From the NCBI GenBank assembly GCA_030642545.1, contig DAOWNP010000101.1:1-7969 (forward strand): a stretch of 7,969 bases of DNA, read 5' to 3'. Every line of letters begins with the position of its first letter. Within the stretch, counting starts at the first letter, position 1. Shown here one piece after another: positions 1-7,247 of the stretch. The notes under the pieces are model-generated. The model was not told the DNA's origin. It made no database searches and saw only the letters and a list, made by a program, of their open reading frames with translations. The translations under genes and the position numbers were made by a program. The DNA comes from Desulfobacteraceae bacterium. Lineage in GTDB: Bacteria > Desulfobacterota > Desulfobacteria > Desulfobacterales > DAOWNP01.

Positions 1-1263
1 CAGCATGTTTTTATTAAAATCTATTCTTAATGTGGGAACAATCTCTTTTTGCCATGCTCTGTGAGCATCTATTCCTGATTGTTTTAATTTACTCCCTTTT
101 TTATCAGCTCTATCCGGATAATATTCTGAGTAATAAATACCAGCAGAAAACATATCTGAAATCTCATAATTTGCCTGCAGATACCACCCTCTCGGTGAAA
201 CAGTGAATTTAGAAAGCTCCGGTATACTTGACATATCAAGAGGCTCAAACCCTTCATAAATTAAATCATAATCTAATTTATACATTACATATTCTGATGC
301 AAACATCCATTTATTAAAAATATATTCCCCTGAAAACAAAACTACATATTCAGGCTTAGCATTAAAAAAAATCGTTCCTTTTTTTTCAAAAGGAATTACA
401 GTTCCATTTACAAATAAAATATCTGCATCAATATTAACAGGTATTGTAACATCAGGATCAACAGACTGAGTTGAAATTCCTATTCTCAGACCTTCAAAAA
501 AAGATGGCATCCATCGGATAGAAATACCCGGAGTAGCAGTATTTCCAACATCCATATTATCAGAATTTAAAATGGTGTCCATATCATATTTCAAACCTTT
601 AACAGAATCTTTTGGAAAACCAAAATGCTCTTCAATCAAACGAGGAGCAGATACTGACATAAAAGAATCTATTATACTGCCCATAGCACTAATTATTCCT
701 TTTTCATACATACCAGCACCCTTTATCTCTGATATACCATACCACAACTCATATTCAAAATCTCCGACAGCAGATGATATATTACCATATATCCCAGCTC
801 CCCTGTAAGAATTTGATATATCTCTTCTTGATTCATCATATACACTGGATGGGAGCATAACAGGAATCCTAAGCATATCTATATCTCTTCCTGCATTATA
901 AAATCCAAAAGGAAGTTTGCATTTTCCAACTCTTATACCAAAATAATCTTTAAATTTATAATCACCATGTGCCCAGTCAAGAAACAGTTCATTGTTTCCA
1001 AATTCACCTATATCACGAGCTGTAATTTGTGCACCTATTCTTAATCTGTTTTTAGAAAAATTAAAATTCATTCCGAATTCACTAAAATCAAAACTTCCAG
1101 ACTCCTCCTGCCCAAACCAGTTATTATTATCAGTTTTCATATAGCCCTGGCTAACAAATCCAGATATAGATAAATCATCAGTTAAATTTACTGCATAACA
1201 AGGCAGGCAAACTAAATAAAAAAACAGGTATATCAATAAAATAAATTTTAATTTATTTTTCAT
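1..1263 (-). CDS. Porin-like outer-membrane beta-barrel protein (3' end outside window)
   Basis: The frame is open for 421 codons from the ATG at 1263-1261 and leaves the window at base 1 without a stop, so the C-terminus is missing. Residues 1-24 form a Sec signal peptide: Lys-rich start, long hydrophobic core, and a likely cut after Cys-Tyr-Ala. The mature part alternates polar and hydrophobic residues and is rich in Gly, Tyr and Phe, as in beta-barrels. Residues 111-120 read RVGKCKLPFG, a motif I know from porins and related barrels. It is followed by an R-D-I-D segment and an LPSSVYDESRRD segment (137-148) that resemble a family of uncharacterised proteobacterial porins. It probably forms a channel or surface barrel in the outer membrane; the substrate cannot be told. 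It starts 23 bp after the diguanylate cyclase stop behind a good Shine-Dalgarno, so the two are likely co-transcribed. The outer-membrane assignment is firm; the exact family is less so. Confidence 0.85.
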   Translation of the reverse strand, partial: MKNKLKFILLIYLFFYLVCLPCYAVNLTDDLSISGFVSQGYMKTDNNNWFGQEESGSFDFSEFGMNFNFSKNRLRIGAQITARDIGEFGNNELFLDWAHGDYKFKDYFGIRVGKCKLPFGFYNAGRDIDMLRIPVMLPSSVYDESRRDISNSYRGAGIYGNISSAVGDFEYELWYGISEIKGAGMYEKGIISAMGSIIDSFMSVSAPRLIEEHFGFPKDSVKGLKYDMDTILNSDNMDVGNTATPGISIRWMPSFFEGLRIGISTQSVDPDVTIPVNIDADILFVNGTVIPFEKKGTIFFNAKPEYVVLFSGEYIFNKWMFASEYVMYKLDYDLIYEGFEPLDMSSIPELSKFTVSPRGWYLQANYEISDMFSAGIYYSEYYPDRADKKGSKLKQSGIDAHRAWQKEIVPTLRIDFNKNML

Positions 1264-1272
1264 AGCTTTTTG

Positions 1273-1278
1273 CTCCCT
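1273..1278 (-). promoter_or_regulatory. Ribosome binding site of the porin-like gene
   Basis: The minus strand reads AGGGAG nine bases before the ATG at 1263. It lies in the 23-bp gap after the cyclase stop codon. It fixes the start in front of the signal peptide and fits translation from a shared transcript. Confidence 0.75.
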
Positions 1279-1286
1279 GAAAATAT

Positions 1287-3494
1287 TTATTCTGCTTTTT
1301 CTGTTCTATCTCTACCGGCAGCTTTTGCCTTATACAATGCAAAATCAGCCTTGCCAATCAATTCAGCAGAATTTTTTCCATGTTTTGGATAAACTGACAC
1401 ACCAAGTGAAACAGAAATATTCAGCATCTCATTTTTACCTGTAACTGAAACTTCTTTTTTTATTCCTTTTCTTATTGCCTCAGCACGCTCATAAGTGACT
1501 TCAAGATTCGCTTCAGGCATAAGAAGTACAAACTCTTCACCTCCATACCTGCATGCTATATCTTCTTCACGCACACTATTTTGCAGATAAACTCCAAGAG
1601 CTTTTAATACAGCATCTCCTGTTGCATGATCATAAATATCATTAAAAGATTTAAAATGATCCACATCTAACATAATTACCCCCATTTCCAACCCGCGTCT
1701 TCCTAATCTGCTTATTTCACGATCCACTGAACTCTCCAGATAACGCCGGTTAAACAGCCCTGTTAAGCTGTCTTTAATGGATTGGGTTTTTAGAGTATCA
1801 AGCAGTCTGATATTAACGAGACAAGGGGAATAATGCTCCAGTAAACTAATAGCAAGCATCTGTTTTGCCGCAATATACATCATTTTTTCTTTTGGACTCA
1901 TTTTGGAGGTTACTACACATACATCAACAGCAAGATGCAGCATTCCCACAAGCTCAGTTTTTGCTACAATTGGAATACAAAAATAAACATAACCAGGGCG
2001 TTCTTTAACATGAGGACATAGCGGATCTTTTAAAGGATCTTCCACCATATTTACTTTACCTCGTCGTATTGCCCAGCATTTATTATGATGAAATTCATCC
2101 TGTTCCGGCTTTATTTTTCCCCATGAAAAAATTACATGAAGCATTATTTTAGAGTTATTTAAAACAGTAAAATAACCGGAATCATCACAAAAAAGCTTAT
2201 TGCAAAATCTATCGAGTATTTTAAATGACTCAGCTTCACTTTCACATGCCTGAAGAATTTCACTCATCTGGTTTAATAAAAGCATCTCGTCTGTATGTTT
2301 TTTTAACTGTAGTATACTTAAACTCAATTCCTTGTTTGATTCTGTTATAGCAGCTGTTCTCTCTTCTACCTGATTTTCCAAATCTTTTTTATGTAACTTG
2401 AGACTCTTTTGTGCTTTATTACTCTTTTTTATATGATTATCAACCACACCAATCATAATGTTAAAAAAATTAACAAGACTTGTAACTTCATTTCCTCTTG
2501 AAACAGATTGTATGTTTTCTCCTGTTATATCAAAAATTGTTTTTACCGCATCTGTCTGAAGTTTTTTAAGAGGCTTTAATACAAAAATAAGAAAAGCAAA
2601 GCCTATAACCCATGAAACCACAAGCATTATCAAAGAATTTTTTATAATATATTCTCTGTTTTTATTTAATAAAACTTTCTCGTCAGTTGAATCTAATTCA
2701 ATCATCACTCCAATAAGTTCGTCTAAAATCTCAAGAGGTGAATAATGAACTACTTTATTCTCTTTTATATATTCACGCCTTATGACAGATATATCCACAA
2801 TACTCTTTTTTAACTCTTTAAAATTTATTCTATCCCGGCCAGCTATTGGAATAGAGCTTGCTATTATACCGGACTCTGTACCAAGTGTAATATGAGCATC
2901 TGTTGCAAAAGCAATGTATTTTGCAAAAACATCATCTAAAATTCTTCCGAAAAACAGATAAAGAGCCTCTTTTTCTGATTTATATAAAATCAGGCTTGAA
3001 ACAACTCCAGCCATATCTCCAGAATTAAATCCGGCTACGTCTTCAGGCTCATAATCCAAAGAAACAGTAAAATTCTTTAAAATAATTTCTTTTCTTATTT
3101 TACTTGCTTCCATACTGTAAATCAGACTGTTTTTGTCATCTTTTATAAATACAAAATCAACATCTATATCTTTATAGTTTGTTTCAAGAACATGCATAAT
3201 TTTATTCAGCATTAAAGGTTTATTCTCTTTTTTTGTTTCCATATAAAAAGAGAACGCATCAAACATATCTTTATTGCCTTTTATAAGCGTATAAATAGAT
3301 TTTATTCTTGAAATCTCTTTTTCTAAAAGCGTTTCAAGAATAAAATGAATATCATCTGCTTTACTATTCTCATTTTTAAGCATGGTTTTTGATAAAATAT
3401 CCATACTTACAGTGTAATTTAACCATGACATAAAACCCATAACAAATGTAAGCATCAATAATGTAGGAATTATAAGACTGACTTTACGTATCAT
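1287..3494 (-). CDS. Membrane diguanylate cyclase: periplasmic sensor, HAMP-like linker, GAF, GGDEF
   Basis: The 735-aa protein should make cyclic di-GMP from two GTP in response to an envelope signal. Visible order: first membrane helix about 6-27; periplasmic domain about 28-285, with a helical start that looks Cache/CHASE-like (inferred); second helix about 286-306; HAMP-like linker about 307-358; coiled coil about 358-415; GAF domain about 405-555; GGDEF domain about 565-730. The GGDEF domain looks active: DSLTGLFNRR at 575-584, DVDHFKSFND at 610-619 and GGEEF at 651-655. An RxxD inhibitory site (R642-D645) lies the usual five residues before GGEEF, so product feedback is expected. No EAL or HD-GYP domain is present. 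The GAF domain has an unusual Cys/His set: C473 in a CWAIRRGK segment, then C493, H495 and C506. The start is constrained by an in-frame TAA seven codons upstream; the Shine-Dalgarno is weak. The next gene, 23 bp on, encodes a porin-like protein. Confidence 0.93.
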   Translation of the reverse strand: MIRKVSLIIPTLLMLTFVMGFMSWLNYTVSMDILSKTMLKNENSKADDIHFILETLLEKEISRIKSIYTLIKGNKDMFDAFSFYMETKKENKPLMLNKIMHVLETNYKDIDVDFVFIKDDKNSLIYSMEASKIRKEIILKNFTVSLDYEPEDVAGFNSGDMAGVVSSLILYKSEKEALYLFFGRILDDVFAKYIAFATDAHITLGTESGIIASSIPIAGRDRINFKELKKSIVDISVIRREYIKENKVVHYSPLEILDELIGVMIELDSTDEKVLLNKNREYIIKNSLIMLVVSWVIGFAFLIFVLKPLKKLQTDAVKTIFDITGENIQSVSRGNEVTSLVNFFNIMIGVVDNHIKKSNKAQKSLKLHKKDLENQVEERTAAITESNKELSLSILQLKKHTDEMLLLNQMSEILQACESEAESFKILDRFCNKLFCDDSGYFTVLNNSKIMLHVIFSWGKIKPEQDEFHHNKCWAIRRGKVNMVEDPLKDPLCPHVKERPGYVYFCIPIVAKTELVGMLHLAVDVCVVTSKMSPKEKMMYIAAKQMLAISLLEHYSPCLVNIRLLDTLKTQSIKDSLTGLFNRRYLESSVDREISRLGRRGLEMGVIMLDVDHFKSFNDIYDHATGDAVLKALGVYLQNSVREEDIACRYGGEEFVLLMPEANLEVTYERAEAIRKGIKKEVSVTGKNEMLNISVSLGVSVYPKHGKNSAELIGKADFALYKAKAAGRDRTEKAE

Positions 3495-3555
3495 GACTTG
3501 CTGTATTATTTTTTAAATTTAAATAAAGAATTAGAAACAAAAACAAACATTCTCT

Positions 3556-3583
3556 ATTTTAGGATTGGTTTTAATATCTGCAA
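3556..3583 (-). promoter_or_regulatory. Candidate sigma70-type promoter for the cyclase-porin unit (proximal)
   Basis: On the minus strand a -10-like TAAAAT (3556-3561) sits 16 bp after a poor -35-like TTGCAG (3578-3583). Transcription would begin near 3549, leaving a leader of about 55 bases before the cyclase ATG. The -10 matches the consensus at five of six bases but the -35 at only about three. Such boxes arise by chance in DNA this AT-rich. Confidence 0.25.
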
Positions 3584-3596
3584 CCTTTTTAATTAC

Positions 3597-3647
3597 TTAA
3601 GTTCTCTATAAAAACAAAATAAAAAAAAAGATTTTTTTTAAACTTAA
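3597..3647 (-). terminator. A/T-rich inverted repeat between topA and the cyclase; weak terminator or bent DNA
   Basis: Two 7-bp arms, TTAAGTT at 3597-3603 and AACTTAA at 3641-3647, flank an A9-GA-T8 stretch (3621-3639, plus strand), which is itself self-complementary. Transcribed from the minus strand this gives a run of A, then UC, then nine U. It could end the dprA-topA transcript or simply be bent or easily melted DNA. It lacks the GC-rich stem of a classic intrinsic terminator. I saw no better terminator after topA. Confidence 0.22.
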
Positions 3648-3698
3648 CTGTTAGGAACACAAAAAGAAAAGATTTTTAATTCTCACAAATACTGTCTA

Positions 3699-3727
3699 AA
3701 TATAAATTATTAATAAGAAATTTGCAA
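3699..3727 (-). promoter_or_regulatory. Candidate sigma70-type promoter for the cyclase-porin unit (distal)
   Basis: On the minus strand TTGCAA (3722-3727) and TATATT (3699-3704) are separated by 17 bp, just past the topA stop. This is the better-spaced candidate in the 255-bp gap and would give a leader of about 200 bases before the cyclase ATG. The rest of the gap (3495-3749) shows no open reading frame with a start site and no recognisable RNA gene. The high A/T content makes chance matches likely. Confidence 0.28.
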
Positions 3728-3749
3728 GATAAAAAAATCAGAGAAATGG

Positions 3750-6020
3750 TCATGCAGTTTCTTTATAATTACAATCAGCTTGTATACATTTGATTATTTT
3801 ACCTGCTTTTTTAGTCTCCTTTTCAACGAGAAAAGCAAATCCGCATAAAGGACACTTTTTTTCTACAGGTTTATCCCAAATTGCAAAATCACAATCAGGA
3901 TAGTTACTGCACCCATAAAAAACTTTACCCCTTTTTGAAAATTTTTGCATTATCTCGCCCTTACAGTTTTCAACAGGACACCCAATTCCCAGGGATTCTC
4001 TTTTACCAGTTGATTTTACAGAACGTGTGTTTTTACAATCAGGATATCCGCTGCACGCTAAAAACTCACCATACATTCCCTGTTTTATAATCATCTGTTT
4101 ATTACATTTTTCACAAAACTGACCTTCTGCTTCTTTAAAAGAAGGCTCAACAATATGAATTTTTCCTTTTTCATCCCGCAGATAGTTTCTTGAATAAGAA
4201 CATTCAGGATACCCCTCACAAGATAGAAACATACCATTTTTCCCAACTTTTATATTAAGTTTTTTTTCGCATTCAGGACATTTAAGATCTGTTGGTACTC
4301 CAACGCCTTTTACACTCAACATTTTATCTTTTGCTGCTTCAATCTTTTTCTCAAATGATTCGTAAAATTTCTTTAAAATATTTAATGCTTTTTCATCTGC
4401 AGATTCAACACGATCAAGACTATTTTCAAGTTTTGCAGTAAACTTTACATCTATTATTTCAGGGAAACTATTCACTAAAAGATCATTTACAATTAAACCA
4501 AGCTCACTCGGTTTAAACTGTTTTTTTATAAAATCAACATAACCCTTGCTTTTTATGGTAGATAAAATAGCAGCATAAGTACTTGGTCTCCCTATTCCGT
4601 TTTCTTCGAGCTCTTTTACAAGAGACGCTTCTGTAAACCTTGGAGGCGGCATTGTGAAATGCTGTTTTGGATCAATTTTAACAGGATCTAAAACCATAGA
4701 TTCAGATAACTCAGGAAGTACCTGTTTTGTCTGATCTCTCTCCTTCTGCTCATCAACAGACATATAAAGTCTCATAAACCCTGGAAACTTAACAGTTGAT
4801 CCGGTTGCCATAAAAGTATAAACACCTGCTTTTACAGCTACAGATTTTTGATCTATAAGTGCCTGACTCATTTGAGATGCTACAAATCTTTTCCATATTA
4901 ATGTATAAAGCAGCAATTGATCTGCCGACAGGTAAGATGCAAGTTTGTCCGGGGTATGGTGTACAGTGGTTGGCCTTATTGCTTCATGTGCATCTTGAGC
5001 CTTGTTTTTATTTTTAAAAAATCTTGGCTTATCTAATGCAAAATTTTCCCCAATCTCCTTTTTTACATAAACCAATGCCTCCAGTGCTGCCTCTTTTGAT
5101 ATTCTCAAAGAATCTGTACGCATATATGTAATAAGACCTACAGGCTCTCCATCTCTCATATCAACACCTTCATACAGCTGCTGAGCCACCATCATGGTTT
5201 TTTTTGCTGAAAACCTGAGCTTTCTTATAGCCTCCTGTTGCAGTTTGCTTGTTATAAAAGGAGGCAGAGGATTTCTTTTTACAGTTTTTAATACAATTTT
5301 ATCTACAATAAATTCTGATTTCGATACATATTTTAAAATATCACCTGCGGCTTTTTCATTATCTACTTTAATTTTTTTACCACTCTTTTTAGCCAATTTT
5401 GCCATAAAAACAGGAGGATTATCAGCTTTTAGATGTGCTGTTATTGACCAGTACTCTTCAGGATTAAATGCAAAAATAGCATATTCTCTCTCACATATTA
5501 TTCTAAGAGCTACAGATTGAACCCTTCCTGCAGATAAGCCTCTTCGCACCTTATCCCACAAAACAGGAGATATCTGATATCCCACAATTCTATCTAATAT
5601 CCTTCTTACCTGTTGAGCATCATATTTGTCTAAATCAAGATCTATTGGTTTTTTTACTGCTTTTATAATAGCATTTTTAGTTAATTCATGAAAAAGTACT
5701 CTGTAAAATTTCCTCCCCTTTTTTTTCAACAGTTCTGCTGTATGCCATGCGATAGCTTCACCTTCACGATCAGGATCAGGAGCAAGATATATATCAGATG
5801 CGTTTTTTGCAGCACTCTTTAAACCCTTTATTATTTTACTTTTTCCCGAAATCACTTCATATTTTGGTTTAAAATCATTTTCTATGTCAACACCTATCTC
5901 TTTTTTCGGAAGATCCATAATATGGCCTGATGTTGCTGTAACATTAAATTTATCTCCTATATATTTTTTTAATGTTCTGACCTTAGTAGGTGATTCTACA
6001 ATAACAAGAGGTTTAGCCAA
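3750..6020 (-). CDS. topA: DNA topoisomerase I (type IA) with four zinc ribbons
   Basis: The 756-aa enzyme relaxes negative supercoils by cutting one strand through a 5'-phosphotyrosine link. The TOPRIM domain (about 1-115) has the catalytic Glu9 in VESPTK and the acidic triad in DPDREGEAIAWH (D82, D84, E86). GRVQSVALR is at 165-173. The active-site Tyr299 lies in YMRTDS, with Arg301 beside it. HEAIRPT is at 344-350, and a GIGRPSTYA segment begins at 475. The tail carries four four-cysteine zinc ribbons: C581/584/601/607, C636/639/656/662, C681/686/704/710 and C723/726/745/750. All key residues are present and the length is normal for bacterial TopA. The start is TTG at 6020-6018, directly before the conserved AKPLVIVESPTK; TAAGGA lies 8 bases upstream and no in-frame ATG precedes the motif. 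The start overlaps the end of dprA by 8 bp, so translation is probably coupled. The stop is TGA. Confidence 0.98.
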   Translation of the reverse strand: MAKPLVIVESPTKVRTLKKYIGDKFNVTATSGHIMDLPKKEIGVDIENDFKPKYEVISGKSKIIKGLKSAAKNASDIYLAPDPDREGEAIAWHTAELLKKKGRKFYRVLFHELTKNAIIKAVKKPIDLDLDKYDAQQVRRILDRIVGYQISPVLWDKVRRGLSAGRVQSVALRIICEREYAIFAFNPEEYWSITAHLKADNPPVFMAKLAKKSGKKIKVDNEKAAGDILKYVSKSEFIVDKIVLKTVKRNPLPPFITSKLQQEAIRKLRFSAKKTMMVAQQLYEGVDMRDGEPVGLITYMRTDSLRISKEAALEALVYVKKEIGENFALDKPRFFKNKNKAQDAHEAIRPTTVHHTPDKLASYLSADQLLLYTLIWKRFVASQMSQALIDQKSVAVKAGVYTFMATGSTVKFPGFMRLYMSVDEQKERDQTKQVLPELSESMVLDPVKIDPKQHFTMPPPRFTEASLVKELEENGIGRPSTYAAILSTIKSKGYVDFIKKQFKPSELGLIVNDLLVNSFPEIIDVKFTAKLENSLDRVESADEKALNILKKFYESFEKKIEAAKDKMLSVKGVGVPTDLKCPECEKKLNIKVGKNGMFLSCEGYPECSYSRNYLRDEKGKIHIVEPSFKEAEGQFCEKCNKQMIIKQGMYGEFLACSGYPDCKNTRSVKSTGKRESLGIGCPVENCKGEIMQKFSKRGKVFYGCSNYPDCDFAIWDKPVEKKCPLCGFAFLVEKETKKAGKIIKCIQADCNYKETA

Positions 6021-7134
6021 TTTTAATATCCTTACTCAATGAAAATAGTTTGCCAAATGACTGCGTTACCAGTCCTTTAATTTCAAGTTTTAAAAGCAAT
6101 CCGGATAATTTGTATACAGGCATATCAACTTTTTTTACTATCTCGTCAATATGTACTGGATAAACATCCATTGCTATTAGCAGATCTCTTTCCTCTAAAG
6201 AAAGTTTATCGTACAATTTTTTTTGCTTTTTTTCATTTTTTTGTGCCAATACAGGCACTTCACAAGAGGTATTCAGCTCTTCTAATATATCCCGGACATC
6301 TTCTACGAGTTTTGCACCTTGTTTTATAAGAGCATGGGTACCCCGGCTTCTTAATGAATTAACACTTCCCGGCACAGCAAAAACCTCTCTGTTTTGTTCT
6401 TGAGCGAGTCTTGCTGTTATAAGAGCTCCGCTTTTTTCAGATGCACAAACAACAACAGTTCCTAAAGACATTCCGGAAATTATTCTGTTTCTTTTTGGAA
6501 AATTATATGGTCTTGGCGGGATATTTACGGGAAATTCTGAAACAACTGCCCCGTTTTCTGATATTTTATAAAACAAATCATAATTTACCGCAGGATATAT
6601 TTTCAATAAACCACTACCTAAAACCGCAATTGTCCTTTTATTTGCCGAAATAGCTCCATTATGAGCTGCTGTATCAACACCTGCAGCCATTCCACTTACA
6701 ACTGTAAAGTTCAAATAAGCCAGATCTCTTGACAGATGCTTTGCTACAGATATACCATAATCACCTGCACTTCTTGACCCGACTACTGCTATATTTTTAT
6801 CTGTATGAGCAAGAGTACCTGAAACATACAGATATGGAGGCGGATCATATATTTCTCTTAAAAGCTCAGGATAATCTTTATCCAGTAAAGTAATAATCTT
6901 ATATCCATGCTTCTTGATAAGGTCAAGCTCTCTTTTTATATTATCTGAAATAATTCTGCTTTTTTGTATTTTTTCAGCAGTTTTACAGGAAATACCCTTA
7001 AACTTCATGAGTTCAGAGACAGAAGAGTTTATTACTTTTTCCGGCGTTTTAAACCTGATTATCAAACGCTTTATAATACTACTGCCTATATTTGACACAC
7101 TGCATAAAGACAGCCATAAAGATATATTATCCAT
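6013..7134 (-). CDS. dprA: DNA processing protein DprA (Smf)
   Basis: This 373-aa cytoplasmic protein binds single-stranded DNA and, as known for the family, loads RecA during natural transformation; it is also common in bacteria not known to be competent. Residues 1-60 look like the N-terminal SAM/helix-hairpin-helix region, with an IGSSIIKRLI segment and a KGISCKTAEKI hairpin. The Rossmann-like core (about 85-290) has GSRSAGDYG from 119, SGMAAGVDTAAHNGA at 147-161, NFPKRNRIISG at 211-221, SGALITA at 235-241, PGS at 255-257 and GTHALI at 265-270. A Lys-rich linker (about 298-307) leads to a C-terminal winged helix of the DprA type (about 310-370). The protein is full length. The ATG at 7134-7132 is supported by an in-frame TAG five codons upstream, but I see no Shine-Dalgarno, only A/T-rich leader. 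It overlaps topA by 8 bp and is very likely in one operon with it. Confidence 0.97.
   Translation of the reverse strand: MDNISLWLSLCSVSNIGSSIIKRLIIRFKTPEKVINSSVSELMKFKGISCKTAEKIQKSRIISDNIKRELDLIKKHGYKIITLLDKDYPELLREIYDPPPYLYVSGTLAHTDKNIAVVGSRSAGDYGISVAKHLSRDLAYLNFTVVSGMAAGVDTAAHNGAISANKRTIAVLGSGLLKIYPAVNYDLFYKISENGAVVSEFPVNIPPRPYNFPKRNRIISGMSLGTVVVCASEKSGALITARLAQEQNREVFAVPGSVNSLRSRGTHALIKQGAKLVEDVRDILEELNTSCEVPVLAQKNEKKQKKLYDKLSLEERDLLIAMDVYPVHIDEIVKKVDMPVYKLSGLLLKLEIKGLVTQSFGKLFSLSKDIKIG
6029..6034 (-). promoter_or_regulatory. topA: Ribosome binding site deciding the TTG start of topA
   Basis: TAAGGA on the minus strand ends eight bases before the TTG at 6020 and lies inside the last codons of dprA. 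It supports TTG as the real topA start, since the conserved VESPTK motif follows within ten residues and leaves no room for a later ATG. Confidence 0.75.
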
Positions 7135-7167
7135 AATAATTTTAAACTATGCACAAAACATCAGTAA

Positions 7168-7196
7168 TATTTATTGCTTTTTATAATTAAAATCAA
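7168..7196 (-). promoter_or_regulatory. Candidate promoter for dprA-topA
   Basis: In the 113-bp gap between the lipoprotein gene and dprA, the minus strand has TTGATT (7191-7196) and TAAATA (7168-7173) separated by 17 bp. Transcription would start near 7161, about 27 bases before the dprA ATG. Each box matches the sigma70 consensus at only about four positions, so this is tentative. No clear terminator for the upstream gene is visible, and read-through from it is equally possible. Confidence 0.25.
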
Positions 7197-7247
7197 AAGT
7201 ATTTTCTGACTTTGACAAAAAAACTATTTCCATTAATTCATTAAATA

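Noticed and set aside
572..808. 78-codon plus-strand reading frame
   Set aside because: It lies wholly opposite the porin-like gene, whose frame is open over 421 codons with a signal peptide and a porin motif. The plus-strand product is low-complexity Pro/Ile/Ser and has no recognisable domain.
5194..5520. 108-codon plus-strand reading frame with a hydrophobic product
   Set aside because: It is antisense to the conserved core of topA. Phe/Leu-rich antisense frames are expected opposite Lys/Glu-rich coding sequence in AT-rich DNA.
6914..7186. 90-codon plus-strand frame that overlaps the dprA start and part of the intergenic gap
   Set aside because: Most of it is antisense to the N-terminal dprA coding sequence. 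It is only a hydrophobic mirror of it, and nothing marks it as a gene.
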